Shown piece by piece: positions 44,454-52,339 of a stretch of 64,000 nt of DNA (the stretch's first letter is position 1; every line of letters begins with the position of its first letter). The position numbers and the translations under genes are program-made. The notes under the pieces are model-generated. The model was not told the origin of the DNA. It did no database searches and saw nothing but the letters and a program-made list of their open reading frames with translations. The stretch comes from CBDDEH01 sp965226865 (GTDB lineage: Bacteria > Chloroflexota > Dehalococcoidia > Lucifugimonadales > JAGWBF01): NCBI GenBank assembly GCA_965226865.1, contig CBDDEH010000003.1, positions 1 to 64,000 on the forward strand. Reading direction: 5' to 3'.

Positions 44454-44463
44454 GAGGTTAACC

Positions 44464-44706
44464 ATGCCACGACCGAAGAAACCCAAGGGCAGACCTGGGC
44501 AACCACTGCCCCCCAGAATAGACGCTACGCCGGAAGAGATAGCGGAAGTGGTCTTGAGTGCGAAGCCTACGAAGCCGTTCTATGCTCCGCCTGATAGGCC
44601 GGAGTATCACTGTGGGGCTTGTGGGAAGGTGGTTACCTACCCCGATACGCTCTACCGTGACAACCGATGCAAGGCTTGCCACATTGGTGCTGGCAAGCAT
44701 GGATAG
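44464..44706 (+). CDS. small zinc-ribbon cargo protein
   Basis: ATG 44464 with AGGAGG upstream gives 80 residues. A basic, Pro-rich start (MPRPKKPKGRPGQPLPPR) is followed by an acidic helix and a zinc ribbon with CGAC and CKAC. It follows the methyltransferase-HNH gene by ten bases and is probably cotranscribed. A DNA-binding accessory to that enzyme is possible. Confidence 0.7.
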   Translation: MPRPKKPKGRPGQPLPPRIDATPEEIAEVVLSAKPTKPFYAPPDRPEYHCGACGKVVTYPDTLYRDNRCKACHIGAGKHG

Positions 44707-44759
44707 AGAATACGCCATACCCAGCACTGATACCATTACACTATCAAAGTCAGTGGTTG

Positions 44760-44975
44760 CTATTTTTCTTTCATTCGCTGGGCAACTATTGGTTGATAGT
44801 GCTTCATCAATTCCGCAAGACCATCAAACTGTGTGGCTACATGAGCAGATAAATCACTTTCTTGCAGTGGCAACTGATTACTTCCCTGAACTGACAGCCG
44901 ATGACCATCTGACACTACATCTTCTATGCGAACATCTTGGCTTGGCAATTGATAATGCTCCTCAGTAGTGGACAT
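44760..44975 (-). CDS. small cargo protein on the opposite strand
   Basis: 71 residues from ATG 44975, with GGTGGAGG seven bases upstream. The product is hydrophilic, ending HVATQFDGLAELMKHYQPIV then AQRMKEK. The plus strand has an overlapping 89-codon frame (44699-44968), but that lacks a ribosome-binding site, so I prefer the minus frame. It lies just inside the right terminal repeat. The function is unknown. Confidence 0.5.
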   Translation of the reverse strand: MSTTEEHYQLPSQDVRIEDVVSDGHRLSVQGSNQLPLQESDLSAHVATQFDGLAELMKHYQPIVAQRMKEK

Positions 44976-45053
44976 TGAATGCCTCCACCGATTGATTATA
45001 CTATCCCATTATAGTCCATACTGAGGGGTTTGGTACTTAGGTATATAATTCCC

Positions 45054-45061
45054 TTTTCAAT
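45054..45061. repeat. target site duplication, right copy
   Basis: TTTTCAAT directly after the right terminal inverted repeat, identical to 41213-41220. Confidence 0.9.
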
Positions 45062-45690
45062 GTTGACCCGGACGCAGCTGGGAGTATCCTGGACCTGTCC
45101 TGGGTTACCGACGGCTTCACACAACCTGAGCGTCAAGTGCTTAATCGTCTAACTGGACGCAGACCCGTTGACACGGAGATCTTTGGGGATGGTCTTGGAT
45201 CTCCACTGGGCTGCCGACGATATCACGGCGACGGAGGCGGAGGGAGTGGAACACATCATCGACCTATGGAGGTCTGATCAGGGGCTGGGGCAGTTAGTTA
45301 TTGACCTGCCGTGGGTGGTAGATGGCGTCACTCCAAATGAGCAGATTGATCTCCAGGGACTGGCGATTATCGCGTACTCAGACCCACCTCTTGCCTACCA
45401 GTTCTTTCGCAGCATGGAGGGCCTGATGTCTCAACCGGGAGATTTACCCGCTTACGCATTGGCATTTGCCGGCCAAATTGGCGAGGATCCTGATAGACTC
45501 AGACCACTCACTGAGCGACCCTGGTTGCCAACGGCGTGGATCAGGAAGAGGCCGCATTCATCACCACACTCTTGCCTGTCGCGCGCACCAGCCCCGATCT
45601 GTATGCGGACCTACTTCAATCGCACTTCACGTTGTCCAAGACGGCCCCCAAAACTGGACAAAATCAAGAACTTTCACATTGAGATTCAGG
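45062..45690 (+). pseudogene. repeat protein with W-x-x-D-G motifs, broken
   Basis: Reading right of the transposon gives SILDLSWVTDGFTQPE, then after a shift VLDLHWAADDITATE, VIDLPWVVDGVTPNE, and after another shift a WVANGVDQEEAAFI unit ending near 45690. These four units share L-x-W-V-x-D-G-x-T-x-x-E with about 50-60 residues between them. At least two frameshifts are needed. The 5' part is not recognisable left of the transposon, so insertion and decay have both damaged it. The family has no function that I can name. Confidence 0.6.
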
Positions 45691-45705
45691 CTAACAGCCT
45701 GACAT
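45640..45705 (+). repeat. recombinase-tail repeat R3
   Basis: AACTGGACAAAATCAAGAAC then TTTCACATTGAGATTCAGGC gives KLDKIKNF in one frame and WTKSRTFTLRFRLTA in another. It matches 23041-23095 and the recombinase tail at 53.9 kb. It overlaps the end of the broken repeat gene. Confidence 0.5.
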
Positions 45706-45742
45706 TGGCCTTGGGCTAGGAATGCCCTGATGGTCCCAAGAG

Positions 45743-46378
45743 ATGGAGCCGCGACGCATGACGGGATGCCCCGCCAACAACTCTCCCATCGCCCGCGCAT
45801 TGGGGGACGACTTTATCAACCTACACACGGCGGTGCGTAAGCACTACTCTGAGCCAACGGTGGTTTTGAGTGGGGTCATGAACAGTATCAATGTTAAGAC
45901 GGCAATCAGGCCAGTAGCATTGCTCTCATACATGCTGTTCCGTGCCCCGGTCCCGCACAACGGAGAGAATGTTGAATTCACCGTGCACAGCCGAGTCGAT
46001 GGTTCGGACGTGATGCATTGGCTTAGGACCTTCTTCGGCAACGACGGCTTTCATAGGGACGTGACGTTCTCTTCTCACATGGTATTTTCAGGCGACCGTA
46101 GAATCATCGAAACTACGAGATGGGGTCTGGGGGTAGAGTCGGACTTGCGAGTTGACGACGTAGGAAGCTTGGTCTATGACATCCGGAAGTACGTGTTAAG
46201 GGTACCTTTTCTTGGGCTGATTATTGGGTTCCCCACCTGGGTCTCGCCTTTTGGAGGTGGCTGCACCACCGAAACCGGAGAGAGTGAAGCCAGTTTCAGT
46301 GTCAACTTTGAGATGACCCATCCGGTATTCGGACGAACTATCGGCTACTCGGGTAGGTGTCGGATGTCGTCCTCTTGA
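45743..46378 (+). CDS. DUF4166 domain protein
   Basis: 211 residues from ATG 45743 (45758 is an alternative). ARALGDDFINLHTAVRKHYS at the start, WLRTFFGNDGFHRDVTFSSH in the middle and NFEMTHPVFGRTIGYSGRCR at the end follow the DUF4166 pattern, a beta-rich family often found C-terminal to saccharopine dehydrogenase-like proteins or alone. The role is unknown; lipid or cofactor binding has been suggested by structure class only. No operon partner is visible. Confidence 0.7.
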   Translation: MEPRRMTGCPANNSPIARALGDDFINLHTAVRKHYSEPTVVLSGVMNSINVKTAIRPVALLSYMLFRAPVPHNGENVEFTVHSRVDGSDVMHWLRTFFGNDGFHRDVTFSSHMVFSGDRRIIETTRWGLGVESDLRVDDVGSLVYDIRKYVLRVPFLGLIIGFPTWVSPFGGGCTTETGESEASFSVNFEMTHPVFGRTIGYSGRCRMSSS

Positions 46379-46548
46379 GCTAGCCAAGACTGGGCAGGCG
46401 GCAAAAGACATGGCCAAGGGCCAGCCACTGCCGCCGGGGTCGCCGTTGCAGCTGCGGGGGTTGCAAAGGGTGGGGGCATAACTAGAATTGGGCTATCGCT
46501 CGGTCCCTTCGGGCGACATCTCCAGGACGAGGCCAAATAGGAACCCCG

Positions 46549-47163
46549 CTAACGATTCGGAGAAATCAATGGTTCATGCGCTGGGGCAACTGTAAATTCG
46601 AGAGGGAAATCACTCTCGATGACCTGACGCGCCCGGTCGATCTGTTGCGCCGAGTCAAGCCGCGCTGTGGTATCAATCCCGACTCCTATTCCTGAGAAAT
46701 CAGGAGGAGGTCCTGTCTCAGTGACATTGACGCCTGCCCCGGAGAGATCAAGTTCGACAAGCCGCCTTGCTTCCCGCTGAAGCTCTACGAGTGAGTAGGG
46801 TCTTTCAACTACTCGAACTGGGACGCTGGTCCGCAACGTCCGCACAAGCGCGACCATCCTGTGAGGGACTTGTCCCTTCCAGTAGAGGATTACTTTCCCC
46901 TTGTCATTGTCAAACCGCATCCCTGTGAAGCCTTGCAAGCCTTCTCTCTGCCAAAGCTCGTAGATTTGACTCGACGCATCTGCTAGAGGCATCTGCCTAA
47001 CGATCCTAGGGTCTATTGTTCGAGGGGGGGCCTCGTGGGATATCGATTTGTGACCAGTTGCCGATTCGTAACCACCGGTGCCTCGGGCGTACAAGAACCC
47101 CGCAGCGGCAATCAACGGCAGCGCTACTACCAGAATTGCAGAGTATGTGAATCTCCGGCTCAT
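46549..47163 (-). CDS. secreted or membrane-anchored protein, function unknown
   Basis: 204 residues from ATG 47163. Residues 5-25 (TYSAILVVALPLIAAAGFLY) form a signal anchor. The mature part has FTGMRFDNDKGKVILYWKGQ, a beta hairpin-like pattern seen in secreted hypothetical proteins, then VPVRVVERPYSLVELQREAR. The start codon lies inside the duplicated SDR fragment at 47155-47432, which means the original promoter has been replaced. Confidence 0.55.
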   Translation of the reverse strand: MSRRFTYSAILVVALPLIAAAGFLYARGTGGYESATGHKSISHEAPPRTIDPRIVRQMPLADASSQIYELWQREGLQGFTGMRFDNDKGKVILYWKGQVPHRMVALVRTLRTSVPVRVVERPYSLVELQREARRLVELDLSGAGVNVTETGPPPDFSGIGVGIDTTARLDSAQQIDRARQVIESDFPLEFTVAPAHEPLISPNR

Positions 47164-47432
47164 AGCTCGCCGAGTAGGCAGCCGAGCCCGGCTGATTCAC
47201 GTACGGCCTTCCGTGGCGCTGCTGGCCGCCCGAATGGCGGGTTGGTTGGTGCGGGATGTGGTGCTGACCAGGGATGAAATCGACGGACTGATGGCGGGCC
47301 ATCTGGTGTCGGCTGACCCACCCACCGCCTCCACCCCGTTCACCGAATGGCTGGAGGCCGAAGGCTCTACGTTGGGACGGCGCTACACCTCGGAACTGGG
47401 CCGCCACTACCGCCGCCCGTAAGGTCGCACAT
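47155..47432 (+). pseudogene. duplicated C-terminal fragment of the SDR at 14193-15116
   Basis: From CATAGCTCGCCGAGTAGG to the stop and CGTAAGGTCGCAC this copies the last 87 codons of the SDR gene with only a few changes. Shared residues include LIARRVGSRARLIHVRPSV and LRRHYRRP-like RHYRRP at the end. There is no start. At 14.18 kb the shared block stops exactly where the IS256 end begins, so an IS-mediated event may have copied it. Confidence 0.85.
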
Positions 47433-47441
47433 ACTTGTTAT

Positions 47442-47478
47442 CAAATAGACACCAATAGCTCAGATACTGGTGGGCGGT
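47442..47478 (+). repeat. recombinase 3'-tail repeat R2, copy e
   Basis: AAATAGACACCAATAGCTCA then GATACTGGTGGGCGGTTG. No recombinase is attached. The remaining stretch to 47774 holds no gene that I can support. Confidence 0.45.
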
Positions 47479-47774
47479 TGACTTAGCTTCAGTCGGAGGT
47501 AGCAATACCAAAATCTCCAGCTAGTAGCATAGTGGGGCCGGAGCGCCAATCGGAAATTCGTTTACGTTCTGTGTAGAGTGTCAACCGGCCCAATACGAAT
47601 CGGATGTTGACGCTGAAACCGTAGAGATATGCTGATTGCCGCCCCAGATTCGGGAGCACTACAGCATTAGCCACATGGGATGTGCCGGTTCGATTCATAT
47701 AAGGACACGCTCCCTAACCGGATGTCTTCCTTGCGAGAATGGCAAGCTGGGATTGTCCGTAGTTCCTATGGGGA

Positions 47775-48686
47775 CTACTCGCTGTTCTGAGAGAGCCGAG
47801 CGACATCGGCGCGGACGCGCTCCAAGTTAACACCCATGCTCTCCAGGACCCCAGCCGCCACACCCTCGCCCTCCCGCATGATGCCGATGAGCAGGTGCTC
47901 GGTGCCAATGTAGTGGTGACTCAGGCGCCGTGCCTCATCCACGGCCAGCTCGATCACCTTCTTGGCTCGGGGCGTCAGCCCTATGTCGCCGGGGCCAGGG
48001 CGCTCGCCACTTCCAATGATGAACTCCACCGCCGACCGCACCTTGGAGAGTTCCACACCAAGGTTGGTCAGGACTTTGGCGGCTACGCCTTCGGGTTCCC
48101 GTACCAGTCCAAGCAGGATGTACTCGGTCCCGATGTAGTTGTGGTTGAACCACTGGGCTTCTTCCTGCGCGTGGGACAGAACGCTACGCGCCCCTTCTGA
48201 GAACTTCTCGAATCGACCATGGGGTGCCTGTGTGTGAGCCCCTTGGATGTTCGGTCCAACTAGAGAGGATCGGCGGTGAGAAGACGAGACGCCCTGCCAG
48301 GACCCTCTCTGCCAGGACTTGTTCCGCGAGGGCCAAGGTATAGTCACCAGTAATGCGCCGAGTAGAGCCGCGCTGACCAGTGAGGCAGGGGAGTCTGCCA
48401 AGAGGCTCACGATGAGCAGCGGCACTCCCATAAACATGAGCTGAAACGGAACCATGGGCTGTAACCGATTGGGGAAGACGAAGAGACGTCGTTCCTCCGA
48501 AGGCAGGAAAGGGGCGCCCCGGGCCACCGACATCGCCCCTATGACAACGGCTCCCGCCAACATGCTCAGCACCACCTGGACTGCGACTTGGGATGCTAGT
48601 TGAATCCCCACCAGTGGCGCCAGCACCAGGATTGATGTAAGCGCACCAATGGCGACGCTCATCAGGCTCTGACTGAGTTGGTTCAT
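47775..48686 (-). CDS. four-TM protein with double Clp_N domain
   Basis: ATG 48686 gives 303 residues; the frame is open to 48719, but a TATAAT on this strand near 48703 suggests the later start. Four TM helices come first (AIGALTSILVLAPLVGIQLA, AVQVVLSMLAGAVVIGAM, FQLMFMGVPLLIVSLLA, LVSAALLGALLVTIPW). After a polar linker two Clp_N repeats follow: ARSVLSHAQEEAQWFNHNYI with GTEYILLGLVRE, then KKVIELAVDEARRLSHHYIG with TEHLLIGIMREGEGVA. There is no AAA+ module. A membrane-bound adaptor or substrate receptor for ClpC-type proteases is plausible. Confidence 0.8.
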   Translation of the reverse strand: MNQLSQSLMSVAIGALTSILVLAPLVGIQLASQVAVQVVLSMLAGAVVIGAMSVARGAPFLPSEERRLFVFPNRLQPMVPFQLMFMGVPLLIVSLLADSPASLVSAALLGALLVTIPWPSRNKSWQRGSWQGVSSSHRRSSLVGPNIQGAHTQAPHGRFEKFSEGARSVLSHAQEEAQWFNHNYIGTEYILLGLVREPEGVAAKVLTNLGVELSKVRSAVEFIIGSGERPGPGDIGLTPRAKKVIELAVDEARRLSHHYIGTEHLLIGIMREGEGVAAGVLESMGVNLERVRADVARLSQNSE

Positions 48687-48719
48687 CAACCCTATTATAG
48701 CCCCTCCCAGACACAGCAT

Positions 48720-49138
48720 AGGGACGTTGTTTTTTACTCGACGGGCCGGTCCGTCTAAGGGTCTGCGTGCGCCGGCTGCGGCTGTCCCAGCGGACCGTGT
48801 CGGGAGGCATGGTCAGCTCGTGTTCCCTGATCAGCCCCTCGACGAGGTTGCTCAGTTTGTCCCTGGTATCAGTGAACTCAACATTCCCCTTCCGCCGCAG
48901 GCCTTTACCACAAAACCGTTCCCAAAACAATGGCTTGCAGGGCATTACCTTCAACGTTCCCGGCCTTCACAATGGACTATTGGGCCATTGCCGCCGGGAA
49001 ACAGGATGAACACGCCGAAACACGGAACGCGAAACCAGACAAAGCCTCTTCCGAGGGGCCGTAATCTGACTGGCCCTATCGGGGCCTCCCTACGTGCCTC
49101 TGGGCTAACTCCGAGCCGAGCGCGTGGGAGGTAGCGAC
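48720..49138. other. gap with a minus-strand gene scrap
   Basis: The minus frame near 48880-48740 reads KLSNLVEGLIREHELTMPPD then TVRWDSRSRRTQTLRR, which is protein-like, but it has no clear start and runs into the Clp_N gene in another frame. It may be the remainder of a small gene that lost its end. Confidence 0.3.
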
Positions 49139-50737
49139 ATGGCCCTCTCCGGACGACAGATCCTGCACTCCCTCAGCCGGATGCCGTTCATTGATTCGGC
49201 GGAGCTGGCAGGCATCCTGGGCGAGCCTCACGCCACGGTTCATCGAGCCTTGGCCAGCCTGCTGACGAACTGCACCGCTGGGCGGGTCAGCCACGGCACC
49301 GTCCACCTGCCGTCGAGCCAGAGATACTACCTGACAGCCCAAGGCATCAGCGAAGCCGCCGAGAGTCTCGGCTTTGCGACGCCCTCGGACTTCGTGCGCG
49401 CCTACCCCGTGTCCAGGGAGTGGCTGACACTGCTCGTCCGCCGGATGGACGCTGTGGCCGCCGTCTACCGTCTCGCCTCATCACTCTCCCCCGGCATCGA
49501 CGGGCTCCGGTCGCACATGGAGTTCCACCGCAGGGGTCGCTTCGGCGCAACAATCACCGTCCACGACGGCCGAGGCTTCGGCGTGGTCCGCCAGGGTCCG
49601 GCCCTGCGCCGCCGTTCCCTCTACGACCGGCTGAGAGCCATAGCGGAGTACGACTACACGCGCCGCCCCGACACGATCCTGGTCCTGACCCCCAGCGTCT
49701 GGGAGCAGAGGCTGACGACGAGGTTCTGCATGGAACTGAATCTTGAAGACTCCTACGTCGGTGTGGAGTCTCGGGACGCACTGGAAAGACGGGACCTCCA
49801 CGTCTGGCAGCAGACCTCAGGCCTGTTCAGCGGCTCGTACTACACCCTCAATTTCGTGAGTTCACAGGGCGGCCCCAGCGGAAGACTCTTCACAGAGTCG
49901 CCAAGTCGCAAACGCGCCTCGATACCCCAACTCGAGCGCATGGTGCAGACTGTACCTACATTCGGCATCAGCCCGTCTGAAAAACGGACGCTCGACCTGG
50001 TGACCGACCACCCTATGATCCGTCGTGAGCACCTTGCCCGCTGGCTCGGCGTCTCGGAGGGGCGGGTCAGCCAGATGATGCACAACCTCGTGAAAACCTG
50101 GGGCCTCATCGAGCGTCACGGCAAACGAGGCGACGTTCGCTACACCCTGTCCGCCGAGGGTATTCGCTACATTACGCACCGGGACCGTGCAGAGCTGCCG
50201 ACCACGCGGGGCATCTGGAGCACGGCCCTCACCACCGACAAACAGGGCCGCAGGCGACACGTGGGCCACCGCATCGAGACGTGGGCGCGGCAGACGAAGC
50301 ACGCCGACGGCATCACCTGGTTCCTGTCGCAGCTTGAAGCGGAGTCCAGAGAGGATTCGTCGAGCGAACTCCAGTGGTCCGCTCCCACCGCCAGGTCGGA
50401 CCGAGCCTACAACTGGGGAGATGCAGCCATCTCCCCCGACGCCGTGGGGCATCTGCTTACCGGCGGCCTTCACGTGCCGTTCTATCTTGAGCATCAGCTA
50501 CGTGCCCGTCACCCCAGGGGAGTCCTTGCCCGCCTGGACCCCTATGAGAGCTACTACTGGTCTCCCGCACCAAAGGAAGACCAGCCTCCGTTCCCCACCA
50601 CGCTGTTCGTCGTGGACACCGAGGAGGTCGAGGACACCTACGTGCGCACGGCGTCCCAGTTGGCCACCATGTCGCTGCCCATCCTCGTGTCGTGCATTAC
50701 AGTGCTGTCCGCCACAGGGATACTTGGCCAGTCCTAG
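49139..50737 (+). CDS. replication-relaxation family protein (large form)
   Basis: ATG 49139 follows GGGAGGTAG and gives 532 residues. It opens with a winged helix (RQILHSLSRMPFIDSAELAG ILGEPHATVHRALASL-type) and has a second one (RREHLARWLGVSEGRVSQMM). The segment ITWFLSQLEAE followed by WSAPTARSDRAYNWGDAAIS PD matches the Replic_Relax pattern, where a conserved acidic patch follows RPD-like residues. Such proteins occur in plasmids and integrative elements near recombinases or relaxases. A shorter homologue lies at 56197-57294, so the two may mark the ends of an element. Confidence 0.7.
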   Translation: MALSGRQILHSLSRMPFIDSAELAGILGEPHATVHRALASLLTNCTAGRVSHGTVHLPSSQRYYLTAQGISEAAESLGFATPSDFVRAYPVSREWLTLLVRRMDAVAAVYRLASSLSPGIDGLRSHMEFHRRGRFGATITVHDGRGFGVVRQGPALRRRSLYDRLRAIAEYDYTRRPDTILVLTPSVWEQRLTTRFCMELNLEDSYVGVESRDALERRDLHVWQQTSGLFSGSYYTLNFVSSQGGPSGRLFTESPSRKRASIPQLERMVQTVPTFGISPSEKRTLDLVTDHPMIRREHLARWLGVSEGRVSQMMHNLVKTWGLIERHGKRGDVRYTLSAEGIRYITHRDRAELPTTRGIWSTALTTDKQGRRRHVGHRIETWARQTKHADGITWFLSQLEAESREDSSSELQWSAPTARSDRAYNWGDAAISPDAVGHLLTGGLHVPFYLEHQLRARHPRGVLARLDPYESYYWSPAPKEDQPPFPTTLFVVDTEEVEDTYVRTASQLATMSLPILVSCITVLSATGILGQS

Positions 50738-51093
50738 CGTCCACTGTGGGCGCAGGAGCCCCCCAGACTGGCGCTGTGCGGCCTGCGGGCCTACCGATGG
50801 GACTCCCTCTACCACCGGATGTGTCCTGTAGGGGGTGACACGTAGATAGCGCTGATGCATCGCTATCTGCCCTCCATGCCGGTTGGGGGCTGCAAAGTTG
50901 CGTCGGCGGGGCGAGTTTCAGGGTCCGCCGATGCTCATTTCACCCCTGTTTTAGCTACGAAAGGGGGTTGACGCATCGTATGACGTATCAAGGTCCAAAG
51001 TGGGACGCCATGCTAAAATATGTGGCGGGTCCGAAGACATCTTGATTGCACGTTTGCACCCCTGACGTGTCAGCCTAAAGGGAGGAAGCAGCG
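50738..51093. other. intergenic gap, possible regulatory DNA
   Basis: No gene is seen. TTGACGCATCGTATGACG near 50967 and a TAAAAT near 51013 could be promoter parts for the HTH gene. ATAGCG and CGCTAT near 50850 form a short dyad. Confidence 0.3.
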
Positions 51094-51549
51094 ATGGACG
51101 AGCCTGTCCGCTGGGTGACGAAAGCGGAGGCGGCGGAGGAACTGGAGGTATCCCTCTCAACCCTCGACCGGATGATCGGGAGGAGAGATGTCGAGGTCCG
51201 CAGGGAGGGCCGCCGGGTGTTCGTGGGGATGCACGGGCCGGAGCATCTGAGCGACGAGGAGCTGCTGCGCCGGGCCATCATCAGGGAGGAAGAGCTTAAG
51301 CGGACCGTGCGGGAGTTGGAACAAAGCGCCTCGGAGTTGCAGCATGGAGCATCCGAGTTGGAGAGGGAGCGGGACGAGGCCAAAGAGTCCGTATCCGCCA
51401 GCAGACAGGCGTATGCGGAGCTTGAGGAGGCGTACCGGAAGGAGACCGCCGCGCACAAGGAGACGAAGCAGTTGTTTACCATGCTCCGCGTGACCGCCGT
51501 CGTGCTGCTCGTCATCTGCGGTCTGCTCACGTGGCGACTGTTCATCTGA
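51094..51549 (+). CDS. HTH, coiled-coil and C-terminal TM protein
   Basis: ATG 51094 after GGGAGGAAG gives 151 residues. Residues 5-50 are an excisionase/MerR-type helix-turn-helix (VTKAEAAEELEVSLSTLDRM then GRRDVEVRREGRRVFV). Residues 60-125 form a long coiled coil (IREEELKRTVRELEQSASEL and on). Residues 130-150 are a membrane helix (VTAVVLLVICGLLTWRLFI). A membrane-tethered DNA-binding protein, perhaps anchoring the element or sensing the envelope, is suggested. Similar proteins occur in integrative elements. Confidence 0.6.
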   Translation: MDEPVRWVTKAEAAEELEVSLSTLDRMIGRRDVEVRREGRRVFVGMHGPEHLSDEELLRRAIIREEELKRTVRELEQSASELQHGASELERERDEAKESVSASRQAYAELEEAYRKETAAHKETKQLFTMLRVTAVVLLVICGLLTWRLFI

Positions 51550-51640
51550 GAATTGACCGACGAGCCTTGACCCGCGCATGGGTGACGGATATACTGACTC
51601 GTAGCGCCTCTAACAATGACTCGCAAGGAGGTAACACGAC

Positions 51641-51904
51641 ATGAACCAACTTACGCTCAGAGGATTCGACGACGAACTGAGCACCATTATGCATAGCCTC
51701 GCAAGGCAGGAGGGAATCTCTCTGAATCAAGCTGCGTTGAGGCTGCTCAGGAAGGGTGCCGGCATAACGGACCGCAAGGGGAATCCGAACGCGATAGGGT
51801 CTTCGTTAGACGACCTGTTCGGCGTATGGAGCCGAGATGAGGCAGAGGGTTTTGATGCTGCCCTTGAGGTCTTCGAGACTGTGGACGAGTCTGCGTGGGC
51901 ATGA
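51641..51904 (+). CDS. vapB: VapB-type antitoxin
   Basis: 87 residues from ATG 51641 with AAGGAGG upstream. MNQLTLRGFDDELSTIMHSL then ARQEGISLNQAALRLLRKGA is a ribbon-helix-helix start of the FitA/StbC type found in VapB antitoxins. The C-terminal half with SSLDDLFGVWSRDEAEGFDA fits a toxin-binding tail. It overlaps the PIN toxin gene by four bases (ATGA). The gene symbol is by class, not orthology. Confidence 0.8.
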   Translation: MNQLTLRGFDDELSTIMHSLARQEGISLNQAALRLLRKGAGITDRKGNPNAIGSSLDDLFGVWSRDEAEGFDAALEVFETVDESAWA

Positions 51905-52299
51905 GGATTCTACTGGACTCCAACGCCTACTCCGCGTTCATGCGGGGCAACCACCAGGTGAGAGACCTGATACACGCCGCTGAGGAGGTGCTGTTCTCGG
52001 CTGTTGTGGTAGGTGAGCAGTTATTCGGCTTCCGGCAGGGTGCGCACTTCGAGCAGAACCTTGCGGAACTTCGGTCCTTCCTCGAACGTCCCTACGTGTC
52101 CTTTGTTCCTGTGGGTCCGGTGACTGCGGACCGCTACTCACGGGTAATGTCAGGGTTGAAGGCCAAAGGGCGGCCAATTCCGACAAACGATGTCTGGATT
52201 GCGGCCCATGCTATGGAAACGGGCGCCGATCTCGTTTCAGCCGATGGGCACTTTGAACACGTTGACGGGATTGTTTGGGTCCGGGTGGCGGGAGGTTGA
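51901..52299 (+). CDS. vapC: VapC-type PIN-domain toxin
   Basis: ATG 51901 overlaps the antitoxin stop; GTG 51895 is possible. 132 residues. LLDSNAYSAFMRG carries the first PIN acidic residue, SAVVVGEQLFGFRQG the Glu, and IPTNDVWIAAHAMETGADL with VSADGHFEHVDGI the last two Asp. These coordinate metal in VapC RNases that cut tRNA or rRNA. With the upstream antitoxin it forms a standard toxin-antitoxin pair, which can stabilise an integrated element. Confidence 0.85.
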   Translation: MRILLDSNAYSAFMRGNHQVRDLIHAAEEVLFSAVVVGEQLFGFRQGAHFEQNLAELRSFLERPYVSFVPVGPVTADRYSRVMSGLKAKGRPIPTNDVWIAAHAMETGADLVSADGHFEHVDGIVWVRVAGG

Positions 52300-52339
52300 A
52301 TTCGAAAACAGCGACGACATTCCAGACAAGGAGGATGAC

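Larger units (their letters stand above)
41221..45053. mobile_element. IS1595-family transposon with methyltransferase-HNH cargo
   Basis: The element is 3,833 bp. The perfect 29-bp terminal inverted repeats (41221-41249 and 45025-45053) begin GGGAATTATATACCTAAG. An 8-bp TTTTCAAT duplication brackets it. It carries in order a coiled-coil protein, the transposase, a DNA methyltransferase fused to an HNH nuclease, a zinc-ribbon protein and a small gene on the opposite strand. Intact ends, target duplication and transposase point to recent movement. Some IS1595-family members are known to carry passenger genes. Confidence 0.92.

Noticed and set aside
44699..44968. 89-codon plus-strand frame overlapping the minus-strand cargo gene
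   Set aside because: No ribosome-binding site, hydrophobic mixture without pattern; the minus-strand frame has a strong site.
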